Source: Paenibacillus oryzae (GTDB taxonomy: Bacteria; Bacillota; Bacilli; Paenibacillales; Paenibacillaceae). Taken from it: a stretch of DNA of 64,000 nucleotides. The stretch spans positions 33,530 through 97,529 of the forward strand of contig NZ_LYPA01000028.1 in the NCBI RefSeq assembly GCF_001675045.1, in the 5' to 3' direction. Numbering within the stretch: the stretch's first letter is position 1; the number at the start of each line of letters is the position of its first letter. The notes under the pieces are model-generated. The model was not told the origin of the DNA, did no database searches, and saw nothing but the letters and a program-made list of their open reading frames with translations. Below, piece by piece: positions 25,355 to 34,514 of the stretch. The position numbers and the translations under genes are program-made.

Positions 25355-26302
25355 ATGGAGATTGAAACGGCGCAAGTCATGACGATCAGACTAAAAAAAG
25401 AGCCGTTATGGAAGCGAATGTGGAAGGAACGATGGCTGTATATTTTAATGCTGCCGGGCGTTGCATTTTTCGCCATTTACAAATATGTGCCCATGTGGGG
25501 CGTCTTGATGGCCTTTCAACGATATCAGCCCCATTTGGGCGTTATGGGCAGTGAATGGGTGGGACTGAGGCATTTTGAACGTTTTTTCTCGGAGCCCCAG
25601 TTTTGGACGCTGCTTCGCAACACGTTATACATTGCCATCCTGGATACGGGCGTCTTTTTCCCGCTTACTATCATTCTTGCGCTTATGCTGAATGAGCTTC
25701 GTTCGGAAATCTACAAACGTACGGTACAGACGCTCGTTTATGTGCCGCATTTTCTGTCCTGGGTTGTTGTCGTTGGCATCAGCTACATTCTTCTAACAAC
25801 CGAAGGGGGCATTATTAACGAACTGCTCGCTCTGATAGGCATGGAAAAGGTGCAATTTCTGATGAGCGAGTTCTGGTTCCGTCCGCTGATCATTCTCCAG
25901 ATGATCTGGAAGGATGCAGGATGGGGGACGATTATCTTTTTGGCGGCATTGGCGGGTGTAAATCCAAGCTTGTACGAGGCGGCGCGCATTGACGGGGCTA
26001 ATCGCTGGCGGCTTCTGTGGCATATTACGCTCCCCAGCATCCGCAGCGTCGTCGTCATCCTGCTTATTTTGAGACTAGGCAATTTTATTGATCTTGGCTT
26101 TGAGCAAATCTTCCTGATGCTAAACGCGATGAATCGCGAGGTTGGCGAGGTATTCGACACTTACGTCTATCAGGTCGGGATGCAGCAGGGGCAGTTCAGC
26201 TATAGCGCTGCGGTAGGATTGTTCAAGGCAGTAGTTGGATTAATTCTTGTCGTCTCGGCCAATTGGCTGGCGAAGCGGCTCGGAGAGGAAGGGATTTATT
26301 GA
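25355..26302 (+). CDS. LplB-type sugar ABC transporter permease
   Basis: A 315-residue permease with six membrane segments and the EAA-loop YEAARIDGANRWRLLWHITLP (about 208-228), which contacts the ATPase. The N-terminal WRERWLYILMLPG-like region and MWGVLMAFQRYQP are typical of LplB/CUT1 permeases of Paenibacillus. It is the first gene of a permease-permease-binding-protein operon. The MsmX-type shared ATPase is not encoded here. GGAGGGGGATAAAGG precedes ATG 25355. Confidence 0.93.
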   Translation: MEIETAQVMTIRLKKEPLWKRMWKERWLYILMLPGVAFFAIYKYVPMWGVLMAFQRYQPHLGVMGSEWVGLRHFERFFSEPQFWTLLRNTLYIAILDTGVFFPLTIILALMLNELRSEIYKRTVQTLVYVPHFLSWVVVVGISYILLTTEGGIINELLALIGMEKVQFLMSEFWFRPLIILQMIWKDAGWGTIIFLAALAGVNPSLYEAARIDGANRWRLLWHITLPSIRSVVVILLILRLGNFIDLGFEQIFLMLNAMNREVGEVFDTYVYQVGMQQGQFSYSAAVGLFKAVVGLILVVSANWLAKRLGEEGIY

Positions 26303-26303
26303 C

Positions 26304-27158
26304 ATGGTGAAGGACACGAGCTTTGGAAGCAGGCTATTCGATGGCATCAATATAACAGCGCTTGCGCTCTTTTCTCTGGTAACGTTTCTGCCTTTTCTAT
26401 ACGTCGTTGTTGTTTCGTTCTCAACCAGCACAACGCTCATTCCAAAAACCTTCTCCTTTGAAGCCTACAAGTATATTTTTTCGGCTGACACCTTTACACG
26501 AAGTCTTCGGGTTTCGATCTTAATTACGGTATTCGGAACGTTGTTCCAGCTTATTATGACATCTCTTATGGCATATTCGCTGTCCCACAAAAATTTGCCG
26601 GGCAGAAGCGTTGTGTTGCTGATGGTGCTTTTTACAATGCTGTTCAGCGGCGGCATGATTCCGACTTATTTTGTCGTAAAGGCAACGGGGCTGCTGGATT
26701 CACTGGCTGCGCTTATTATTCCCGGCGCGATTAGCGCCTTTAACCTGATCATTCTGAAAAACTTTTTTCAGAGCATTCCCGAGGAGCTGAAGGAATCCGC
26801 CAAAATCGACGGCAGCCATGAGCTAGGCGTATTATTCCGCATCGTGCTGCCGCTGTCGCTGCCGGCCATGGCCGCGTTTGGCCTGTTCTACGCTGTTGGC
26901 ATATGGAATCAATATTTCAGCGCTATTTTGTATTTAACCGACGCGGATAAATATCCGGTGCAGGTTATTTTGCGCCAGGTCATTATTTTGACCAACGGCT
27001 CTATCGGCGACACGACGGAAATCGAAAACGTGCCTTATTACGGCAACTCGATCAAAATGGCGGTTATCGTAATCGCGACCGTTCCGATTATGCTCGTTTA
27101 TCCGTTTCTTCAAAAGCATTTTGCCAAAGGCGTTTTGCTGGGTTCGGTTAAAGGATAA
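26304..27158 (+). CDS. YtcP/LplC-type sugar ABC transporter permease
   Basis: A 284-residue second permease. The start at ATG 26304, one base after the upstream stop, is preferred; the frame open from 26247 overlaps the neighbour. The EAA-like loop ELKESAKIDGSHELGVLFRIVLP (about 171-193) and the C-terminal HFAKGVLLGSVKG ending are characteristic of CUT1 LplC permeases. It pairs with the LplB-type subunit and the solute-binding lipoprotein that follows. Confidence 0.93.
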   Translation: MVKDTSFGSRLFDGINITALALFSLVTFLPFLYVVVVSFSTSTTLIPKTFSFEAYKYIFSADTFTRSLRVSILITVFGTLFQLIMTSLMAYSLSHKNLPGRSVVLLMVLFTMLFSGGMIPTYFVVKATGLLDSLAALIIPGAISAFNLIILKNFFQSIPEELKESAKIDGSHELGVLFRIVLPLSLPAMAAFGLFYAVGIWNQYFSAILYLTDADKYPVQVILRQVIILTNGSIGDTTEIENVPYYGNSIKMAVIVIATVPIMLVYPFLQKHFAKGVLLGSVKG

Positions 27159-27244
27159 CGAAGGCTTGCAGCAAAAGAGCAACAAATCAAAGCCGCCGTT
27201 TATCTTTTGATAGATTAATCAAACTAGGAAAAGAGGGGTTCATA

Positions 27245-28816
27245 TTGAAGGGATGGTTTAAAGCTTCGCGGCAACATCTGGCACTTCTGATTGCTTCCAC
27301 GATGGTGATTGTAAGCGCTTGCTCCAGTGGAGGCGGATCAGAAACGGTAAATTCGAACACCGGAAACGAAAAACCAACCGCTACAAACACAACCTCCGGA
27401 GGCGATTCCGGGCAAACTGAGCAGGAGCCGCTTGCCATCAAGCTGATGTACAATTTCGACGGGGTTGAATTTCCAAAAGAAGGTAACGATGTCCAGAAGT
27501 ATATTGAGCAAGCGACAAATACGAAGCTAACGGTCAGCGCTTTGCCGGGCAGCTCCTATGAGGAGAGATTGCCCATCATGATCGCATCCGACGATATGCC
27601 CGACGCGTTCCCGATTCCTAGACGGCATCAGAAGCTGCCTTACGTCGTTAACGCAGTCCAAGCCGGTTTGTTTTGGGAAATCGGCCCTTATCTGGAGCAG
27701 TTCCCGAACCTGAGCGCCATTAATCCCGTCATTTACGAAAATATTGCTTACGAAGGCAAAACCTACGGATTGCCGCGCGAAAGAGCACTGGCGCGCCGTG
27801 CCATTCAGTTCCGTTCCGACTGGCTTGCCAATGTAGGCATGGGAACGCCAAAAACCATCGACGATTTCTACAATATGCTGGTCGCCTTCAAAAATAACGA
27901 TCCCGATCAAAACGGGCAAGCCGACACTACCGGCATGACGGCGAAGGAGGTTGGCCTCTGGTTTGCGCCTTACTTTGGCGCCCCTAACCAGTGGAAAATC
28001 GAGGATGGGAAGTTTATCCGAGACGTGCAAACAGAAGAATTTCTGAACGCTTTGAAATTTGAGAAAAAGCTTTATGACGAAGGTCTGATGAACAAGGATT
28101 TTGCGGTCATCGAGCGTCCGGAATGGACCGGCGCAGCCGAAAACGGCAAAGCTGGCGTCCGCATCGATGTTACGGGCTCCACCGTTGGCCTGGATTCGGT
28201 TGTGAAGGAAAATCTCGGCGAACAAGCAGCCTTCAGCATGATCAGCATTTTGGAAGGCGAATATGGCAAACGGATCAATATGGAGGGCGGCCACAACGGC
28301 TTCTTCCTTTTCCCGAAATCCAGCATCAAAACCGAAGAGCATTTGCTTCGCGTATTGAAATTTTTTGACGACCTGGCGGGCGAAACCATTTCCAACCTGT
28401 TTGTATGGGGGCTGGAGGGCGTACATTATGAAATGAAGGACGGTAAGCCAGTTGCTATCCCGGACAACAAGCATGGCGACGACGTTGGCGCTCCATACGG
28501 GGCTCCCCTTGGTACATTGGCGCCAGCAATAAACGCCATGCAGGGCGAATTGTCTGAGCTTGGGCAGCTTGAACAAGAGCTGAATGCGGAAAACGCAGAG
28601 TTCGGCATTGTTGATCCAACGCTGCCGCTCATTTCGGAAACGTTCCTGGAGCAAGGCGCGCAGCTTGAAACGATCCTGTCGGATGCCAATATCAAATTTG
28701 TTATGGGCTCGATTACGGAGGAGCAATGGAGAGGCGAGGTTGAACGCTGGCTAAAAAGCGGCGGCAGCAAAATCGCGCAGGAATATGAGGAAGCTCAATC
28801 GAAATTAAATAAGTAA
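27245..28816 (+). CDS. extracellular solute-binding lipoprotein (LplA-type) 2
   Basis: A 523-residue protein from TTG 27245 (AAGAGGGG upstream) with lipobox IVSACSS (about 22-28), a Ser/Thr/Asn-rich linker to about 60, and the sugar-binding-protein fold with an NNDPDQNGQADT loop (about 216-227), like the first binding protein in this window. It directly follows the two permease genes and is their likely substrate receptor, probably for an oligosaccharide. Confidence 0.93.
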   Translation: MKGWFKASRQHLALLIASTMVIVSACSSGGGSETVNSNTGNEKPTATNTTSGGDSGQTEQEPLAIKLMYNFDGVEFPKEGNDVQKYIEQATNTKLTVSALPGSSYEERLPIMIASDDMPDAFPIPRRHQKLPYVVNAVQAGLFWEIGPYLEQFPNLSAINPVIYENIAYEGKTYGLPRERALARRAIQFRSDWLANVGMGTPKTIDDFYNMLVAFKNNDPDQNGQADTTGMTAKEVGLWFAPYFGAPNQWKIEDGKFIRDVQTEEFLNALKFEKKLYDEGLMNKDFAVIERPEWTGAAENGKAGVRIDVTGSTVGLDSVVKENLGEQAAFSMISILEGEYGKRINMEGGHNGFFLFPKSSIKTEEHLLRVLKFFDDLAGETISNLFVWGLEGVHYEMKDGKPVAIPDNKHGDDVGAPYGAPLGTLAPAINAMQGELSELGQLEQELNAENAEFGIVDPTLPLISETFLEQGAQLETILSDANIKFVMGSITEEQWRGEVERWLKSGGSKIAQEYEEAQSKLNK

Positions 28817-28828
28817 GGCGATAATCGG

Positions 28829-28855
28829 GGAGTTTGGGCCATATGCCCAAGCTCC
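28829..28855 (+). other. hairpin between binding-protein and isomerase genes
   Basis: GGAGTTTGGGC (28829-28839) pairs with GCCCAAGCTCC (28845-28855), 11 bp with a 5-base loop and no T tract. It probably protects the binding-protein mRNA end or attenuates read-through, giving more binding protein than enzyme (inference). Confidence 0.5.
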
Positions 28856-28915
28856 TTGCCTGTACGTTCAACAACATCGGCATATGCCATAATCAGACAA
28901 CGGAGGGAACACAAG

Positions 28916-29878
28916 ATGAACCAAGTCTTGCAAAAAGAAGGCTATTCCTTTTCCACCATGTGGAATTTAAGACGACACAGCAGCGGCAGAGACATGATTC
29001 AGGAAATCAAAAGCCTGGGCTTTAGCCAGGTCGAGCTTAATTATAATGTAAACGACGAGCTGTTAGCCAGCATCGTACCGATGATCGAAGGCGGCGAAAT
29101 TATCATATCGAGCGTGCATAATGTTTTTCCTTTTATTGAAGACAAGGATTACGATACCGATTCGGTTATGCTTGGCTTCGATGACCTCGATAAGCGCCGC
29201 CGGGCCGTCGAACTGCTGAAGCGCTCCGCCGACTACGCCTATCGGTTTGGCGCAAAGGCTGTTGTCGTCCATCCCGGCGAGGTGCCGTTTCATTATAACA
29301 TCGACGCCGCTCTCAAAAAGCTGTGGGTTGAGCAAGGCAAGGATTCTCCGGCCTACCAGCAGCTATGGAGCGAAATGCTGGAGCGACGGAACGAGCTGGC
29401 TCCCATCCATGTCGCGCGGATAACGGAATGTCTGGGTGAGGTTTGCGAATATATAGAGCAGGCTGGACTAGGCATCAAAATCGGAATCGAAACACGCTCC
29501 CGCTGCAACCAGATTCCAACGCTTCAGGAGGCCGATCAGATCATGACCGGGCTGAAGGGAGCGCCGGTTGGCTTGTGGTTTGATATCGGCCACGGCATGA
29601 TGATGGAGCGTATGGGATTGTATGATGCCGAATGGGAGGTTCAAGCTTTTGCTCAACAAGGAAAGGTGCTTGGCGTGCATATTCACGAAACAGTTGGCAT
29701 TGTCGACCATTGGTGTCCATATATCCATAGTCAGGATGACTCCGGCTTCGACGTCTTTTTGCCAGTGATCCAAGCGGCAGAGCTTAAAGTCTACGAGCTG
29801 CGCGCGCCATGTAAGAGAGAAGAAATCGAAGACAGCTACAGAATCATGCACGAAAAAATGAAAAAGCTGTCCCGGTAG
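28916..29878 (+). CDS. sugar phosphate isomerase/epimerase-like TIM-barrel protein
   Basis: A 320-residue protein of the xylose-isomerase-like TIM-barrel (AP endonuclease 2) superfamily. ATG 28916 has GGAGGGAAC nine bases upstream. Metal/acid candidates include VVVHPGEVPFH, IGIETRS (Glu), WFDIGHG (Asp, His) and GVHIHETVG (His-x-His). It ends the permease operon, so it may isomerise the imported sugar or act on the product of the two Gfo/Idh/MocA dehydrogenases across the locus. Exact substrate unknown. Confidence 0.85.
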   Translation: MNQVLQKEGYSFSTMWNLRRHSSGRDMIQEIKSLGFSQVELNYNVNDELLASIVPMIEGGEIIISSVHNVFPFIEDKDYDTDSVMLGFDDLDKRRRAVELLKRSADYAYRFGAKAVVVHPGEVPFHYNIDAALKKLWVEQGKDSPAYQQLWSEMLERRNELAPIHVARITECLGEVCEYIEQAGLGIKIGIETRSRCNQIPTLQEADQIMTGLKGAPVGLWFDIGHGMMMERMGLYDAEWEVQAFAQQGKVLGVHIHETVGIVDHWCPYIHSQDDSGFDVFLPVIQAAELKVYELRAPCKREEIEDSYRIMHEKMKKLSR

Positions 29879-29916
29879 GCGCCGGGATAGCCGCAACTGA
29901 AAGAAGGAATGCAGCA

Positions 29917-30429
29917 TTGGCTACAGATCATTACTTATCCCAGTGGTTTGGCGAATATGAGTGGTTGTTCCGCCTGTTCGTCAGCTGCTTACTTGGCTTT
30001 GTTATCGGCTTAAATCGGACTCACAAGCATAAGCCTGCGGGAGTTAAGACTTATATGTTTGTTTCCGCAGCATCCGCACTCATCACCATTGTTTCCATTC
30101 AAAGCGTGGCGATGTACGCGGATATTCGCGACCATACGATGATGGACCCTATGCGGCTAACTGCCCAAATCGTTACCGGCCTTGGCTTTATCGGAGCGGG
30201 TATTATTTTGAAGGACGGCATTCGTGTAGTGGGATTAACATCGGCGGCGATGATTTTTTTCACCGGCGGGGTTGGCATCGGGATTGGAGCGGGCTTTTAT
30301 ACAGTGGTGGTTTTTGCGATAGCAGCAACTACACTGTTTCTGATACTTGGCGAGTGGATCGAGAAACGGGAGAAAAAAGCCGCCTTGAAAAAGTGCGCTT
30401 CGCAAGCCATTGAGGAAGCAGCAGTGTGA
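29917..30429 (+). CDS. MgtC/SapB-family membrane protein
   Basis: A 170-residue protein from TTG 29917 (AGAAGGAATG upstream) with about four membrane helices. Typical MgtC features are LLGFVIGLNRTHKHKPAGVKTYMFVSAASALITI (Arg/His/Lys then AGVKT) and RLTAQIVTGLGFIGAGIILKDG. MgtC proteins act in Mg homeostasis and ATP-synthase control; transport itself is not established. It lies 38 bases after the isomerase gene but is probably functionally separate. Confidence 0.9.
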   Translation: MATDHYLSQWFGEYEWLFRLFVSCLLGFVIGLNRTHKHKPAGVKTYMFVSAASALITIVSIQSVAMYADIRDHTMMDPMRLTAQIVTGLGFIGAGIILKDGIRVVGLTSAAMIFFTGGVGIGIGAGFYTVVVFAIAATTLFLILGEWIEKREKKAALKKCASQAIEEAAV

Positions 30430-30495
30430 TTGTATAATGAAGGGGCCGTTTGGAGCAGGCGAAGAATAGTAAGATATCCATATGAGGAGAACAGA

Positions 30496-31359
30496 ATGAA
30501 TACGAAGTTTGCATTTGACTATTTCCCGGTTCTTCACACGGAGCGTTTTACGCTGCGTGATGCCCAGGAGCTGGATTGCCATGATCTTTTAGCCTTATAT
30601 TCGGATGAAAGAGTAGCCCAATTTTTGCCGTTGGAGCCTTTTAAATCGGTGGATGATGCCAAGGAAGAGATGGGCTGGTATAAAAGGATTTTTACGGAAC
30701 AGTCCGGCTTGAGATGGATGATTGAAGATACCGAAAGCGGCAGAGTTATTGGAACCTGCGGATTTCTAAACAGGGAAGCCGTTCATAACCGTGCGGAGAT
30801 CGGATACGACCTTCATCCTGATTATTGGGGACGAGGCGTTATGACCGAGGTCGCGCGTTCTGTCATCTATTTTGGTTTTGTCGACATGCAGTTGAACAAG
30901 ATCGAAGCAAAGGCAGATCCGCAGAATGAAGGTTCGATTGCCCTGCTGAAAAAGCTTGGCTTTCAACAAGAGGGGCTGCTGCGCGAGCATGAGTTCGAAA
31001 AGGGAAGATATGTTGATCTTGCTGTATTCTCTGTGCTGAACAGTGAGCCGCTTGCAAGGGAGTCTGCTCCTTGGATTCCTTTGGATCAGCTGAATGACGA
31101 TGATAAAATATGGGCGGGTACAAAGATCAGGCAATACAACGTTGGCCTGCATGTGACAGACAAGCAAAACGATTATTATGATTACCTTGTATCTTATATT
31201 TACGGTAATGCCGATCACTTGCAATTAACAAATCTGTCAAAGGGTGAAGCTGGAAATATTTTATGTGTGATCCAAAAGGATTTACCAAACCATTATTCCC
31301 TTGCCAGTAAACTAAAAGAAATGGTCGGATTGGATTATACGTATGTGCAATTTGATTAG
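30496..31359 (+). CDS. GNAT acetyltransferase with extra C-terminal domain
   Basis: A 287-residue protein. Start ATG 30496 has GAGGAGA upstream; the frame open from 30430 includes the ribosome site. Residues about 12-180 are a RimJ/RimL-type GNAT domain (GYDLHPDYWGRGVMTEVARSVI acetyl-CoA loop, then NEGSIALLKKLGFQQEGLLRE). About 100 further residues (from about 188, containing KIRQYNVGLHVTDKQNDYYDYL) form a separate domain I do not recognise; GNATs of this type normally end near 180. Confidence 0.87.
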   Translation: MNTKFAFDYFPVLHTERFTLRDAQELDCHDLLALYSDERVAQFLPLEPFKSVDDAKEEMGWYKRIFTEQSGLRWMIEDTESGRVIGTCGFLNREAVHNRAEIGYDLHPDYWGRGVMTEVARSVIYFGFVDMQLNKIEAKADPQNEGSIALLKKLGFQQEGLLREHEFEKGRYVDLAVFSVLNSEPLARESAPWIPLDQLNDDDKIWAGTKIRQYNVGLHVTDKQNDYYDYLVSYIYGNADHLQLTNLSKGEAGNILCVIQKDLPNHYSLASKLKEMVGLDYTYVQFD

Positions 31360-31591
31360 TTGAAAGCGGCGCTGTCTGCAACGTCAAGTGGAACTAAAAT
31401 TGCCCTTCAGCAGAGAGGACCGGACGAGAAAGGGTGTCTTGAGGGCGAGTTTTTTTGTCCGCTTTTATCCACTACAAATCGGATCAAAATAAAGCGGCCA
31501 AAAATGTTTGAGCTTCCAAGACACTCTTTTCCGGGAGGGACCGATTTTGCTGAATCGTTATTCGTTGCACTTGACTTTTCGGACAACCCCT

Positions 31592-32827
31592 TTATTCATA
31601 AGCTTTGATGACAATAGCTGAATTATGTCCGCCAAAACCAAAGGAGTTGGACATTCCGATACGGAGCGGGGCGTACCTGGCTTCATTCGGCACATAATCC
31701 AGATCGCATGCCTCATCATTGGTATCCAGATTAATCGTTGGCGGAATAAGGCCATGCTGCAGCGATTTTACCAGCGCAATAGCTTCTGCGCCGCCGGAAG
31801 CGCCGAGCATATGGCCCGTCATTGATTTATTGGCCGTTACTGGAATGCGGTATGCTTCATCCCCGAACACCTTCTTGATGGCAGCCGTCTCGGAACGATC
31901 TCCAATAACCGTGCTTGTAGCATGAGCGCTGATTACATCTATATCAGAAGGAGAGAGCCGCGCTTCTTTCAGTGCCAGCTGCATTGCCCTTGCCGCCCCG
32001 TTTCCGTCCTCAGGCGTTGCAACCATATGATAGGCATCCGAGCTTGCGCCATATCCGATAACCTCGCCAAGTATGGCTGCACCCCTGGCAAGCGCGTGAG
32101 TAAGGGATTCCAATACCAAAATGCCAGCCCCTTCTGCTACGACAAAACCATCACGCTCCGTATCAAAGGGACGGCTTGCTTTTTCCGGCTCATCGTTACG
32201 GGTGGAGAGGGCGGTTGCATTGGCAAAGCTGGCTAACGCGATACCCGTTACGGCAGCCTCAGCGCCCCCGGCAATGATCAAATCGGTGCGCCCGGCCTGT
32301 ATGGAAAAAAACGCCTCTCCGATAGCCGTATTTCCGATTGAGCAGGCCGTAACGGGAGCCAGAGTTGGTCCTAATGCCCCATATTTGATACTAATCATCG
32401 CAGCAGCCATATTGGGAATCATCATGGGCACAAGCGTTGGACTAACTCGCTCCGGTCCGCGTGCTGCAAGCTTTTCGCTTTGACTCATTAACGTTTGAAT
32501 CCCGCCGATCCCCGAACCGACATACACTCCCATACGTTCACGATCTATTTGGTCAAGGTCCAGTCCGGCTTGTCCAAGGGCTTGCTCTGCTGCTGCCAAC
32601 GCAAAATGACAGAAGCGGTCCATGCGCCGCGCTTCCTTTGCGCCAAACCATTGAACGGGATCAAAATCCTGTACGGCACCGGCAATAGTAACCTTTTGTC
32701 CAGTGGTGTCAAAGGCTTCAACCTGCCTTATTCCGGACTCGCCTCGGACCAAACGTGACCAAAATGTTTCGATATCATTGCCAAGAGGCGAAATGACGCC
32801 CATCCCTGTAATAACTACCCTCTCCAT
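31592..32827 (-). CDS. fabF: FabF-type beta-ketoacyl-ACP synthase II
   Basis: Condensing enzyme family of fatty acid elongation. The 411-residue protein starts at 32827 with AAGGAGG seven bases upstream. The catalytic triad is visible: Cys in VTACSIGN (about 161), His in SAHATST (about 301) and His in MTGHMLGASG (about 338), plus Lys in ANKSMTG and the GFGGHN end. No fabH, acpP or other fab genes adjoin, so it is probably an accessory copy. It is divergent from an MmyB-like regulator with a palindrome between them. Confidence 0.92.
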   Translation of the reverse strand: MERVVITGMGVISPLGNDIETFWSRLVRGESGIRQVEAFDTTGQKVTIAGAVQDFDPVQWFGAKEARRMDRFCHFALAAAEQALGQAGLDLDQIDRERMGVYVGSGIGGIQTLMSQSEKLAARGPERVSPTLVPMMIPNMAAAMISIKYGALGPTLAPVTACSIGNTAIGEAFFSIQAGRTDLIIAGGAEAAVTGIALASFANATALSTRNDEPEKASRPFDTERDGFVVAEGAGILVLESLTHALARGAAILGEVIGYGASSDAYHMVATPEDGNGAARAMQLALKEARLSPSDIDVISAHATSTVIGDRSETAAIKKVFGDEAYRIPVTANKSMTGHMLGASGGAEAIALVKSLQHGLIPPTINLDTNDEACDLDYVPNEARYAPLRIGMSNSFGFGGHNSAIVIKAYE

Positions 32828-32874
32828 AAATAAACCTCCTTCATGATTTGAATCCGCGGACTTTAAAGTTATAA

Positions 32875-32903
32875 TGTCATGTAAGATATCCTATTACAAG
32901 ACA
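32875..32903. promoter_or_regulatory. palindromic operator candidate in fabF/regulator divergent region
   Basis: TGTCATGTAA (32875-32884) and TTACAAGACA (32894-32903) form 10-bp arms (9 of 10 complementary) around a 9-base centre. It lies between the divergent starts at 32827 and 32958 and overlaps likely promoter sequences for both. Confidence 0.6.
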
Positions 32904-32957
32904 TAGTTTATCCTAGTATAAATACTTATACCCTCCAAAAATAAAGGAGATTTACTT

Positions 32958-33794
32958 ATGAACTCTCAGGTTAGATTACAGGCCTTATCGACATTTCTTA
33001 AAGCTCAGCGAGCCAAAATACCTCCTGAAACGGTTGGCTTTCCTTCCATCCGGAGGCGTACGCCGGGTTTGCGGCGGGAGGAGGTAGCGCAGCTTGCCGG
33101 TGTAAGCACAACCTGGTACACATGGCTGGAGCAGGGGCGAAACATTCAGGTGTCCCATTCAGTGCTGGATTGCGTTGCGCGGGCGCTGCAGTTAAATGGG
33201 GATGAACGTAAATATCTATATTCGCTTGCCTTCGAGGGAGGAGACGACAATTATTCAAGTACGCCGGAAACACTGCAGCTTACTCCTTCCTTGCAAAAAA
33301 TCATCACGGAGCTTAATCATTGTCCTGTCATCGTATCGGATCGGAAATGCAATATCGTCGGCTGGAACAAGGCGGCGGAATATGTGTTTCTCAACTTCAA
33401 TCTGATCCCTCCAGAGGAACGAAATATGATTCAGCTTTTATTCGGGCGCAGGGAATTCCGCCGTCTGGCCGTTAACTGGGAGCAGTTCTCCAGCGGTTTT
33501 TTAGCGATGTTCAGAACTTATTATGGACAATACGTGGAGGATGCATGGTATGATCAGTTCCTGAACCAAATGAAACAGAACCACCCTGAATTTAATGAAA
33601 TGTGGGAGCAAAGCCAGGTCAGCTATGCTCCTGATGTGTATTTGGAGTTCCGTCATGCAAAAGCAGGAAAAATGGTTTACGAGCTGGTATCATTAAAGGT
33701 ATACGGAGCCGAGGATTTGCGATGCAGCATCTATACGCCTGCCGCCGATACGCCTACTGAAGCCAAACTGCGGCAGCTAATGGCAGAAGAATAG
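32958..33794 (+). CDS. XRE-family regulator with MmyB-like ligand domain
   Basis: A 278-residue protein with the signature RRRTPGLRREEVAQLAGVS (about 32-50), a helix-turn-helix typical of the MmyB class. Residues about 105-275 match the MmyB ligand-binding domain (NIVGWNKAAEYVFLNF..., FREL/FRTYYGQYVEDAW, EMWEQSQV). MmyB-type domains adopt a PAS-like fold reported to bind fatty acids. Sitting divergent from a FabF paralogue with a shared palindrome, it is a good candidate for lipid-responsive control of that gene (inference). Confidence 0.9.
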   Translation: MNSQVRLQALSTFLKAQRAKIPPETVGFPSIRRRTPGLRREEVAQLAGVSTTWYTWLEQGRNIQVSHSVLDCVARALQLNGDERKYLYSLAFEGGDDNYSSTPETLQLTPSLQKIITELNHCPVIVSDRKCNIVGWNKAAEYVFLNFNLIPPEERNMIQLLFGRREFRRLAVNWEQFSSGFLAMFRTYYGQYVEDAWYDQFLNQMKQNHPEFNEMWEQSQVSYAPDVYLEFRHAKAGKMVYELVSLKVYGAEDLRCSIYTPAADTPTEAKLRQLMAEE

Positions 33795-33829
33795 AAGGAT
33801 TTTAATAAACCGGGAAAGGATTTTTTACG

Positions 33830-34444
33830 ATGGGCAAGCTACACAGGGATTTTTATAACCGGGACGCGTTAACGGTTGGAAAAGAGCTTTTGGGCAAAGT
33901 CCTCGTCCACGAGGCTGATGGCATAACATTAGCGGCAAAAATCGTTGAAACGGAAGCCTATAGCGGATTTGAAGACAAAGCCGCACATTTCTACGGTGGA
34001 AAACGTACGCCCCGGGTCGAGGTTATTTATGGCGAACCCGGATTTTCATATGTTTATTTCATTTACGGCATGTATAATTGCTTTAATGTCGTGGCCGGGG
34101 GAAAAAACGATCCTCAGGCGGTGTTGATCCGGGCTTTGGAGCCCTTGGAGGGGTTGCAGCAAATGGCGCTTAACCGATTCTCCAAGCCCTATGGAGAGCT
34201 TGTCAAAAGAGAAATCATTGGCCTGACGAACGGGCCGGGAAAGCTATGCAAGGCATTTGGAATTGATAAAAGCTTTTATGGCGAAGATTTGTGCGAAAGC
34301 CGGCTATACCTGGAGGATGGGGAGCAGGACGCAGCATTTCAAATCGTAACCGCGAAGCGGGTTGGCATTGATTACGCGGAGGAGGCTAAAGATTTTCCAT
34401 GGCGATTTTATATAAAGGATAACCGGTATGTTTCCGTGAAATAG
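33830..34444 (+). CDS. mpg: 3-methyladenine DNA glycosylase (AAG/Mpg family)
   Basis: Base-excision repair enzyme removing alkylated purines. The 204-residue protein has the AAG family marks GKELLGKVLV (about 19-28), IVETEAYSGFEDKAAHF (catalytic Glu region), SYVYFIYGMYNCFNVV (Tyr, intercalating-loop region) and GLTNGPGKLCKAFGID. Length matches the roughly 200-residue bacterial family. It follows the XRE/MmyB gene by 35 bases on the same strand. Confidence 0.93.
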   Translation: MGKLHRDFYNRDALTVGKELLGKVLVHEADGITLAAKIVETEAYSGFEDKAAHFYGGKRTPRVEVIYGEPGFSYVYFIYGMYNCFNVVAGGKNDPQAVLIRALEPLEGLQQMALNRFSKPYGELVKREIIGLTNGPGKLCKAFGIDKSFYGEDLCESRLYLEDGEQDAAFQIVTAKRVGIDYAEEAKDFPWRFYIKDNRYVSVK

Positions 34445-34461
34445 AGAGGTAAGACAATTAT

Positions 34462-34475
34462 AGTAAGCGCTATCA
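34462..34475. promoter_or_regulatory. cre site (CcpA) upstream of GH43 gene 1
   Basis: AGTAAGCGCTATCA matches the TGTAAGCGCTTTCA-like cre consensus at 12 of 14 positions, 39 bases before the GH43 start. It suggests carbon catabolite repression. Confidence 0.6.
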
Positions 34476-34514
34476 AGTCAGGTTCGTCATTTCAATATGA
34501 AAAGGATGATTCAG

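Noticed and set aside
27527..28726. 399-codon open frame on the minus strand opposite the solute-binding protein gene
   Set aside because: It lies wholly inside a clear lipoprotein gene, has no ribosome site and its residue pattern is a mirror of codon bias.
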